Source of the DNA: Branchiostoma floridae
Taxonomy: Eukaryota > Chordata > Leptocardii > Amphioxiformes > Branchiostomatidae
Length of the DNA: 64,000 nt
Direction: 5' to 3'
Assembly: GCF_000003815.2 (NCBI RefSeq)
Contig: NC_049991.1
Coordinates: 15,936,971 to 16,000,970 of the forward strand
Position 1 is the first letter of the stretch. The number at the start of each line of letters is the position of its first letter. Of the stretch, positions 50,922 through 61,400 are shown one piece after another. Under the pieces are notes generated by a model. The model saw only the letters and a program-made list of their open reading frames with translations. It searched no databases and was not told the origin of the DNA. The translations under genes were made by a program, and so were the position numbers.

Positions 50922-53141
50922 TGCGGCTATCAACACTTTATCTTCAAAACTTATCTTGCTTGGAGTGACTAAATGTTGATATCCAACATAAAACATAACG
51001 TTATGCGTTATTCTGGTCCATTTTTTTACCGAACATCCAACCAGCGTGGCGATAATAAACTCCCATTTTTCTCTTTTCTCCGGTGTCATAACAATTTCAT
51101 CTAACCTCTGACCCGTGGGAAAATCAGGTCATCATGTGACTGACAAGCGATTGTTCACACAGACCCACACAGACCCACTAACGCCTTACCCTGGGTGCGA
51201 GGAGTTCAAAATACGTTGACACAAGCAAGCGCCGTTGAGGGAGGTCAGTGTCGGTAGGTCAATGGTTGTTTGGCTAAAGTAGACACAACTTGGAATGTTT
51301 GATGTTCTCATTTGTATATCTTCGTGACGTGTCACCCGGATATGGAATGATTTAATTCAGCACTTTTTTTTTCATTCAAAACTTTTTTACAACTTTTTAA
51401 AATCTTAGAGACAGGCAGGATTTTAACTTGCTTCAAATTGATGAGTCTGTGGTAGCACGTGTCTGGTTTTGATACACACTGAAGCTTACATCTTTGTGGA
51501 AGAGACAACGTTATAAAAAAATAGGTCATCGGTTTGGAGTAAACAAAGGTGGTTAGAAGGTTACAGAGCAAACAGAGCAAACGGTCACCTCTCTGAACGG
51601 TCGCTTCAGCTGACCTCACCTAGGATATAGCTATATCATGAACTTGCTGTTTTCTTGACACGTGTAACAGTGCCTTCTAAGTTTTTATGGGCAGTTAGAA
51701 ACTGCTCCGTCGTAGAGCGTGACCATGGGTAGACATAGTAAATATTGCCGCAAAAACGGGTGTGGACACTACACTTTGAGTGACGTTGATGTTTGGAATT
51801 AATTGAAGGAACCAGTTGTCGAGTCTACAAAGATCAAGAAATAGGAGCTAAGAGTGTCATAACTTACAGGTACCTAGGTACCTAGGTCAAGGGACACCGA
51901 CAGGTGGGTTGGTCTTAAGAAAGAAAATCGTTATTTTTTTCGTTTTTTGTTTAGAATAGAAGGAAAGAAAGGCAGGATTCCGAGATCGAGAATACGTACA
52001 ATATGTAACGGCAGTGGTATTTTTTCCACAAATCTCATCTTGGAGATTGAGATTTTACCCTGTCGAGCAAAGTATTCTGTCAGACATCATAGCTGGCATG
52101 CCTGAGAAATGTAGACATGGACGTCTCACGCCGATTTTAGCAACATGGCACAGAAAAGCAATAACCACTTGAGCTGATTTAATTGACCATCTCTTGTTTC
52201 ATTAAAAGATACTTCATGTTATAATTTCAATTCATTTCGTTTCTTAATTTTGTTCAATTTGATCATGTATAATGTAAACGTTAACATTTAATACGATCTA
52301 GTTTCTGGGGGTGAGGAGACACACGAAAAGCCATGTATAGCCCCCCCCCCCCCTCGGATGCTTTCTTTTCTACACATTGATTTATTTTTGATTGATGTAA
52401 TAGATGCGAAAAAAATAAAACATACAATCACAATTCATGAGAATGTTTTGCTAGATACATTCATCAGCCGTCCCAGAATCACAACTTGCATAGATAGAAC
52501 AGAGTGGATGGTGATGATAGGCGTCCTCGCCTCGCCCACATAAATGACGACATAAGGCCGTAGTGACAAGCTAAAGTCGTCCCTCATAACTTCGCCGATT
52601 ACCCTAAGGCCGTCACATTGAAAGAAAATTGTCATCAAGGCCTCCTAATTACCTAAAAATATCTGAATAGACTGAATTCATGAGAATTGTTATTAGCCAG
52701 ATTTCAGTTCCTATCTGTTAAGTTTGGTTTCTGTTAAGGGAAGTAAACTCTATGACTTACTGTCTGTAACTGTGGCCAAGTTCTCGCTAATAGTTTGTTT
52801 GTTCCCTAAACAACCTGACTTAAGATGATCTGTTTGTCTGAGGGCTACGCCTTCATGGTCTATTGTAACTTGATTAGGATCTATGCTTTTTTTTCTTTTT
52901 TTTTGGTGGACACGCGGTCCAACATTGACTTTTACGCCTATGCGTACTTGTGATTATAAGTGTATATCTCTACTTAGGTATTTATGTAACAATTTGTGTC
53001 ACCTTGTTAAACATGTTTGTCGCTGCTCTGTACAGCATAGTTGGTGTTGTCATTATCAATTAGCGAGGAATTCCTCCTCACACGTGCGTGCCAGGCGGGA
53101 GAGCATTGTTCCTTTAGTACTCCAATCCCTCCCCACATAAC

Positions 53142-56100
53142 ATGAAGTCTCTCTCCATCTGCCACGCCAACGTGAGAAGTCTACCTGCTAATGATTTTGT
53201 TAAACTCCATGAACTCGAGTCTGTTGCCCTAGATGTGGGATTTGATGTGATAGCATTAACAGAAACTTGGTGTGACGAAACTATTTCCGATTCAGATATT
53301 AGCCTATCGTCATATCAATCCCCGTTACGACGGGACCGCAACAGACATGGGGGTGGAGTTGCGCTTTACGCATCCAATAATCTACCGTGTGAAAGAAGGT
53401 CTGACCTTGAAACAGATGGTTGTGAAACAATCTGGTGCGAGGTGAAGCTAAAGAATTGGACTGTTTACATTTGTACCTGTTATAGACCACCTGGCCAGAA
53501 TGTGGATGAGTGTATGGCATTCATAGACCACCTGCAGCGGGCGGTAGATACCATTGTGGACAATGGACCTTCTCAGCAAAATGCAATAGTCTTACTTGGT
53601 GATTTCAATGGTAACTCAGATAATGCAGCTGGTATGATAAACAGATTTGTGTCTGACAACAATTTTTCTCAGTTAATAACGGAACCTACTCGTAGTACCG
53701 ACACCTCAGCATCTGTGCTTGATCTGATTATTACTGATTCACCAGGTATGTTTGTGAACCATGGTATTCTTCCTCCCCTTGCTAATTGTGACCATGCTGT
53801 TATTTATGGAACAATGTCTGTTAAGGTCCCTAAAGTCAACGCTTATAAACGAACAATGTATGACTTTACGAACGTCGATTATGAAGAACTTAATTCTAAG
53901 ATTCTTGAAGTAGACTGGAATTCCGTGATATCGGATCACATTCCAGACGTGAATGCCTCAGCTGAGGCTTTTATGTCAACTCTCACAGATGTCATAAAGA
54001 TGGTTATTCCAAGTAAAGTAGTCACTATCCGCCCTAGAGATAAGCCCTGGATGACATGTGAGATCAGGCGCTTACTCAGGAGAAAGAGGCGGCTCTACAA
54101 AAGGTACAAAAAAACGAATAACCCTAGTTTATTTTGTGCATTTAAACGAGTTCGAAATAATTGTATAGATTTAATTAGAAAAGCGAAGAGAAACCATCGG
54201 CATAGCCTCTGTCTTGACCTTGCCAATCCAACTTCTAACCCCAAAAAATGGTGGTCTGTTTCCAAGGACATCTTTCTTGGCAAGGCGGACCGGGTTCTGC
54301 CCTCTTTACTTGAGAATGGAAATGTTATGACAGACGACAAGGCCAAGGCCGATATTCTTAACAACTACTTTGCATCTCAAACGTACCTGAATACCGATGG
54401 CGCCTCTTTCCCAAACTTTGTACCCAGAACAGAACTAGCTCTCAATTCAATTATTTGTTGCCCCGCAAATGTCTACAGTGTACTGTCAAACCTCAATATA
54501 AACAAGGCCACAGGGCCTGATGGACTAAGTAATAGGTTTCTGAAGTGTATAGCACCTTCAATAGCACAACCACTGTCGCATTTGTTTAATGTTTCATTAG
54601 AATACGGCTGTTTTCCGTCAATTTGGAAATTTTCAAATGTTGTTCCAGTGTATAAGAAAGGTGATAAGCAGTCCAAAGAAAACTATAGGCCTATTTCACT
54701 CTTGTGCTGTGTGTCCAAAGTGTTTGAACGGATAGTTTATGCCCCATTATCTGCTTACTTACATGGCAACAACCTGCTAACCGATCGAAATTCTGGATTT
54801 CTCCCGGAGACTCACAGTCATTCACTGACACACCTTGTTCACAAGCTGCACAAAGCAGTAGACCAAGGTTTTGAAGTACGCACCGTTTTCCTGGACATAT
54901 CAAAAGCTTTTGATAAAGTTTGGCACGATGGTCTCCTTTTCAATAGCCTGGAATCCAGCCGTGTTGTGCTTTGGTCGCTCTGCTTCCTGTGTATTGGCAG
55001 GAAGCGTACCTCAGGGGAGCGACCAAAGCACAATACGGCTGGATTCCAGGCTACCTTTTCAAACTAAGCCAACTAGGAATATCTGGTTCACTTCTTCAAT
55101 GGATACAATCTTATCTCACAAATCGGAAGCAGAGAGTTGTCATTAATGGGGCATGTTCCGACTGGCTACCGATTGACGCAGGTGTCCCACAGGGGTCGCT
55201 TTTGGGCCCACTCCTTTTCCTAGTTTTTATTAATGATCTAGTGGACAACTTACAAACTGATGCCAATCTTTTTGCTGATGACACGTCTCTTGTGGAAGTA
55301 GTTTTGGATCCGCTTGTCTCAGCAAATAGATTGAACCATGATCTTAGAATGGTAGGTGAATGGTCGGACCAGTGGCTAGTAACTTTTAATCCTCTTAAAA
55401 CTGAACTGATGACATTCTCCATGAAAAGGGTCAAAGTCAATCACCCACCATTATTGTTTAAAGGAGTTGTGCTTAAAGAAGTTGACTCTCACAAGCATTT
55501 GGGCTTAAACTTGAAACGTGACTTGTCCTGGTCATATCACATGTCTACATTGATTACCAAGGCAATGAAGCGAATCAATCTTCTGAAGAGGATATCATAT
55601 TTTGTCCCTCGGGGAACATTAGAAACTCTGTATGTCACTATGATTCGTCCATTACTTGAATATGCTGACATTGTTTGGTGTGGCCTTCTCGGCAAAGATT
55701 GTGATCTTCTTGAGTCTGTGCAGATGGCCGCGGCACGAGTTTGTACCGGAGCCATGAGAGGCACTAAACATGAGAGCTTGTTAGCCGAGGTTGCATGGGA
55801 CACACTAGCGGACAGAAGGAAAAAGCACCAGTTGATTCAGTTTTGGAAAATTATGAATGGTCTCGCACCACTGTACTTACATAACATTATCCCGCCACGT
55901 ATCTGTGATACGGTCCCTTACAACCTTCGCGCAAACCAAAACCTTACTTCCATTTCCTGTAAAACTGAAAAGTATAAAAGATCCTTCCTACCTTCAATTG
56001 TTCACTTGTGGAATGAACTGCCTACGAATGCTAAAGCCGTCCTCTCGATCTACACTTTCAAAAAAGAGCTGGACTCACTATTTAACAAGCCGACAAAATA

Positions 56101-56644
56101 CTCCCATTTCTCTTACGGCCAAGGTCGTTCCGTAGTTCAACTTACAAGGCTCCGTCTAAATTTCAGTCAGTTAAACTACCATCTATTTCAACACCATTGT
56201 ATTGATTATCCTACATGTAAATGCGGCTATCATTGTGAAACAACTGAACATTATCTACTACACTGCACACTCTATACCAGCCAAAGAAGTTCTTTGTTAT
56301 CGGCTGTCTCCAATATTATAGTAGACCTAAAGCACCTCAACGACACCTCTTTATGCACTTTACTGTTATCAGGATCAACATCTCTCTCACATCAACAGAA
56401 CTGTAACATCTTTGATCTTGTCATTACTTATATCCACTGTACAGGCAGGTTCTCCTAATTGATTAAGCACCAACTTGTCTCGTTTAAATTTACTTTTCTG
56501 TTATCCATTTTGTACTTATGTATGTAATGTGGTTTACTGTTCTTGTTTTATGCGTATGTTTCTTGAGTAGAAGGCTTAATATAAGCAATTTGTTGCTTTC
56601 TGCCTCATACTCTCAAAATATATGTGAATAAAAAAATAAAAAAG
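53142..56644 (+). pseudogene. Second non-LTR retrotransposon, ORF2 broken by an inverted-repeat insertion
   Basis: From ATG 53142 the ORF starts KSLSICHANVRSL, an APE endonuclease typical of the CR1/Jockey group: ALTETWCDE, the GGGVALYASN block, LLGDFNGNSD and CDHAVIYG. The reverse transcriptase follows with NKATGPDGLSNRFLK, ENYRPISLLCCVSK and FLDISKAFDKVWHDGLLF. Here a 110-bp element (54944-55053) and a 9-bp duplication add 119 bp, shift the frame and bring a stop at 55067. Downstream, in another frame, the protein resumes with QLGISGSLLQWIQ, GVPQGSLLGPLLF and the catalytic NLFADDTSL. It runs without a stop to 56458, including a late CKCGYHCETTEHYLLHC zinc-type motif. An A-rich tail with AATAAA ends near 56644. 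Apart from this insertion I see no other break, so the copy was probably intact when interrupted. The 5' border is unknown. Confidence 0.9.
54944..55053. mobile_element. TAGCCT-family inverted-repeat element, 110 bp, inside a reverse transcriptase
   Basis: It starts TAGCCTGGAATCCAGCCGT and ends in the inverse ACGGCTGGATTCCAGGCTA. The arms extend 37 bp with a single mismatch. The 9-bp duplication CCTTTTCAA is exact (54935-54943 and 55054-55062). The insertion disrupts the ORF of the second non-LTR element between its first catalytic Asp motif and the FADD box, which makes the boundaries certain. Confidence 0.93.
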
Positions 56645-57471
56645 TAACCCGCCCTTTTATAGCGGTCTTGGTAAACACTTCATCCGCTTCATCGGATTTG
56701 GTGGATGTGTTGGCTCTTACTGTTTGATTCTGCGCATAGCCAGTTGGTGAATGTACGTTCGGATTTTGTGGATGTGTTGCCGATTACCGTTTGATTCTGC
56801 GCAATGAAACGTTAATTGCACTAATCCCTGCTCAGGCACGTAATATGTACACACAGCGCACGACATAACCACACACACCGAGGTCACTTCTTAAACAAAC
56901 ACTTAACGTGTCCGGATTAAGTCCTGTGTGCTGTTCTTCAGAGGGGTTCTCGTAAGTTACTGTGTTATATTTCTAGACACGCAAGATTTTATTTGCAACA
57001 TTTTCAGGTCACAGATTTGTAGGTAATAGCGACAAAAGAACGGATTACAACTCATCACTTTGTCATACTGTTGTGCACGTGACTACATATTAGTATACTT
57101 GGTAGTAGCCGGTTAGTCAAACAACGAGGAGCGAACCAGACGACGTGGCCAGCATGGCACAAGGTCCTTCTGTGTCACGTACATGTAGATAGATGCGGGC
57201 CTCTCTCCGCGTACTCTCCGAGCAGAGAAGGCGCCCAGTAAAAACCGGATATGAAATTGCCACAGAGACCTACTATTCAAGGGAATAAGACTCCACTGTC
57301 AGATTTGATTTTTCACATCCCTTATCATCAAACGCATCTCCCTTTGGAATGCAACTGAAAACCGTCTAGGCAAGGAAAGAACAGCTTTTACAACCACCCC
57401 TTATCACCGCGCCGTCAGAAAATAATGGCACTGATTTACTGCATAGACCTCAGATGGCCTCATATTTGTAC
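56645..57471. other. Intergenic, with a short tandem duplication
   Basis: No gene is seen. At 56693-56806 a unit of about 67 bp occurs twice: both copies contain GTGGATGTGTTG followed by TACTGTTTGATTCTGCGCA or TACCGTTTGATTCTGCGCA. The rest of the interval shows nothing I can name. Confidence 0.45.
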
Positions 57472-57474
57472 TTA

Positions 57475-58311
57475 GGCCATGTTGATTTGATTATATGGAT
57501 GACATCCTCCGGGAACTCCAAAACTGATGCGAGCGAGCGAATAAAAAAAAAGTTTGGCCAAAAAAAAAAAAATTGCCTTCAGTATGAAATCAAAGTGGCC
57601 ATGAAGGTTGAACATAGGACTAAACACATAGTATGGTATACCAACAGTAAGGTGTATGGACCAGTACATCATACGACCAATAAAAAAAACAGACCTGAAA
57701 AAAACACAGGTTTCGCCAATTACAAAATGGACACACTATGTCGGCAGCCATTTGGGGTCTAACCGGGGGGCCAAGAAGACAACAAGAGCGAAGTCAAGTA
57801 GAGTACTTTATAGTCAATTGCACCAAGTTTCTACAGTCAAAGGTACAGAAATAGCCTTTATTACATGGAGATGGGATTTTAAAATGCAGTGGGAGTCCAA
57901 TAATCCACCAAACAGATTCCTTTGTAGCAAAATTGACCAATTACCATTGTTTTGAGTATTGCCAGTTCTCAAGTTTCCACAGACAATCAGGTCCAGGTTC
58001 ATGTCCGGACCTGGAAATGATCCTCTGGACCTGAATTTTCTGTACTGGTATCTCCCCCAACCAACAATAGATTTTTTTTCTTTCTGTCCTTTCACATCTT
58101 ATTCTTTGACTTTAGATTCATTTTGGCATTCTATGGCATTAGTTAGATTTCTATCTGTTTTCTGATACTTTTTTTTTTCAATCTACGGAATATTTGTGCT
58201 CATTTTACAGCTGCTTTGCACAATTTATTGTGTGGTCGAAAACTTTTTTTGGAAATGGCCGAAAATTGGTGCGAGCGCGGATGTCATCCATATAATCAAA
58301 TCAACGTGGCC
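57475..58311. mobile_element. Harbinger-like non-autonomous element with an embedded hAT remnant, 837 bp
   Basis: The left end GGCCATGTTGATTTGATTAT and the right end ATAATCAAATCAACGTGGCC are inverted. The arms continue through GGATGACATCC and, less perfectly, through GCGAGCG to a run of A. TTA triplets flank both ends (57472-57474 and 58312-58314), fitting a PIF/Harbinger target. Inside, 57780-58055 resembles the interior and right end of the hAT element at 4771-5206 (CTCTGGACCTGAATTTTCTG then TACTGGTATC), so a hAT relative seems to have inserted. It ends about 90 bp before the presumed first exon of the next gene. Confidence 0.72.
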
Positions 58312-58402
58312 TTACAATGAATAAAGGTGGCGGTCTGTTACAGGTGCACAGGCGCTGTCGTGTGACCGCAGAGACGTTTTCTGTTCAGCATCGCAGAGAA
58401 AC

Positions 58403-61400
58403 ATGATCAAGTCGACAACATTACGTAAGTGACAATCAATATTTCTTTCTCTGTAACTTTGTTGGCCGCATGGTAAAACTGTGACAATGTGTCTTGACAC
58501 TAGTGTGAAACATGTATGCTGTGATTTGAACTGATCAAACAAGGGTGAACCAGAGTTCAGTTCAGTTCAGTTCAGATCGGCTAATTAGAGTTAAACGACC
58601 CCATACCTTTGCCAAATAATTTAACCTTTACAACTCGTGCATTGTGAGTGTTTGTCATTACGTATGGAAGTAAAGTCCTTATTTTTACATTAATTATTTT
58701 AGCTGATCATCTCCTTAGTCCCAAAACAGGCCTACATAATCTATCTAGGCTATAAAAGCGTCTCTGCTAATCTATGCAAATGAGGTACTCATTTGCATAA
58801 TTAGATGTCCAATAATGTTCAGCCCTACATAACTTCCAAACTGTACCAGAAGTAAGAAATTCCCGCAATTTACCACAATGGGATTATCGCATTAACACCT
58901 GAAATATGCGGGGCCTAAACTTAGCATATGCATATCACTATTGTTTTCAGCCGCGCTTGTCCATAACTTCATTCCGAAAATTATGTTAGATACTACCATA
59001 ATCCCAGTTGTTAAAAACAAATCTGGTAATATTTCTATTAGTGATAATTATAGACCAATTGCCCTTGCATCAACATTATCCAAAGTTCTGGAGGCCGTTT
59101 TATTTGGTTTTAAACGTGGACATGGACTTGACATGTGTGTATTTACTTTAAAACAGACAATTGAGTACTACCGGGGTCTCGGTTCGCCGTTCGCCAGTTT
59201 TTGCTTGTTTCTTGGACGCCTCCAAGGCTTTCGATAGGGTAAACCATTGGACTCTATTTAAAAAAAAACTCCTTGACAGAAAGGTCCCGGTGTATTTGGT
59301 GAGGTTTCTGGTTTACTGGTACCAGAACCAAACAATGTGTATCAGATGGAGCAATGTTTTGTCTCCCTGCTTTTATGTATCAAATGGTGTAAGGCAAGGA
59401 AGTCTGCTATCCCCACTATTATTCAATGTATATGTTGATGACTTAAGTTCGAGACTCAGCAGTACTAAAGTAGGTTGCTATATAGGAGGTTTTCTTGTGA
59501 ACCATCTTTTTTACGCTGACGACATGTGTTTGTTATGTCCTAGCCTTAAGTCTCTGCAAAAACTTGTAAGTACTTGTGAGGACTTTGGTTTAGAAAATGA
59601 TTTGTTATTCAATGTAAACAAGACATGAAGCTGCATGTGCTTCCCGAGTGCTAGTTTGCCACTTTTACATCCGCTCCCGTGCGTCGATCAATCTGTATGG
59701 AGAGTGTTTTGAGAGATTTGTGACATCATTTGTATATCTTGGAATTGCTATTAATGACAGACTGAGTGATGATGACTGCATTCTTGCCCAGCTAAGGGGT
59801 CTGTATTGTCGTGCAAATACTATAATTCGAAAATTTTGTCTTTGTTCACCTACTATTAAGAAAACACTGTTCACATCTCAATGCTCCCAACTCTTTGGTG
59901 CGCAGTTATGGAATTCTTTTCGTTCGAGTGTTCTGTCGAAATGTCGCATGGCTTACAACAATTGTTTCCGTATAATAATGAGTTTACCGAGATCTTGCAA
60001 CGCTAGTGAAATGTTTGTGTTCAATCATACTGATACCTTCGACGCCAGATGGCGTAAACAGTGCCATTCCTTTGTACATAGGCTTTTCAATTCAACTAAT
60101 ACCATTATTCAGTCTGTACTTAGGTCCGACTCGTTTTACCAGGATTCATTTTTCACCAATCTTTGGCGCCGCCTCTTTACATAGCCATGGTAGTTGTACA
60201 TATTCTTTGTTTTTCATGTTTTGTCCCTGTGTCATATGGGCCAGTGAGAGCCTGAAATAAAGAAAATAATAAATTATCGTTTTCCAGCAGTGCCTCCCCG
60301 GAGGGTGATGAGATACATCCTCTACAGCGTCATAGGAATCGTCGTCGTCACCCTGGTCTACAGAAGCATCGGCGACAACCTGCCAGAGAAGATGCGCCAT
60401 GCTGTGCAGATCGCCTCGGAAAAGACATCCAGGGGATGCCGCCTGGACAGCGTCGTGTATCCCCCAGTCATCCCCATCCACGCGCCGCTTCCAGTCAAAG
60501 TAGAGGTCACCGGCATACATGGTCGTCACGCTCCTCGGGCGGAGGCAACGATTTTAGCCAAACTTAAGGGCGCTGAAGGCATCGGATCTGAATTCATCTT
60601 GTATTACGGCATCGGTTCTGTTGTCCTGGCCTTACCCAAGCCCGGAGTTTGGGTAGTGTCCGTAAAAGTGGACAAGTACATCGCACAGGACTCTGCCGAG
60701 GACGGCGAGGCGGAGATGTGCTCGCGCACTTTCTCAGTACAGGCAGTACACCTCCGTCAAACGAACATTCCAGTCAGAAAAGTTTCAGAAGCTTCTCTTC
60801 GCGTGGATAAAAATAAAAACGTTGTTTGGTCGAATGGCATCATGGTCATCGAAGGGAGCCCGAGGATCCCAGAAGACGTAACGTTGACCGTGAAACCAGG
60901 TGTGGTCATCCTCATGACCCCAGGGTCACGTCTTGACGTCATCGGTCGGGTGAATATGGGGAGAGAGGGGGGCGATCCGGTCCTCTTCACAGCAATGCCG
61001 GACGGAGAGGGAAAGGTAATGCCGTGGGACCAGGTCACATTTCATCGTGGTTCCAAGGGCGACCTTCACAACACCTGGCTAACACACGGCGGCAGCACGA
61101 AGAGCCCCAACTTTGGCAGTCTGGACACGACGCCGGTAGTTCATGTCCAGAAAGATGCCGCCGTAAGTTTTCACGGAGGGGGCCTGGTAGACAACGTTGG
61201 CGAGGCCATCAGAGGAGACGTTTGTCGCATTGCCATACAGGGGACGGTCATCGCAAGGTGTGCAGGGGGTGGTTCGGCAAGAGAGGCTGTGGTTACCATG
61301 GAGAATGTCCACGTCACTGAGATTAGTCTGGATCAGAGAATCATGGCAGATTTCACAAAAGACGCGTTCTCCTTCTTCTCTCCTCGAACAATCGCTAATC

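Larger units (their letters stand above)
50421..53141. other. Intergenic region with palindromic segments, no gene seen
   Basis: I find no exon over 2.7 kb. Visible structures are a duplicated TACCGGACTTTGGACCCCT near 50613-50650, the GTTAACGTTAACGG motif at 50652-50665, two hairpins (50777-50811 and 50831-50921), a run of about 14 C near 52340, and A- or T-rich tracts. The last few hundred bases are probably the 5' UTR of the second retrotransposon. Confidence 0.45.

Noticed and set aside
57454-57955. ORFs of about 100 aa on the plus strand
   Set aside because: They lie inside the Harbinger-like inverted-repeat element and encode low-complexity Lys-rich sequence.
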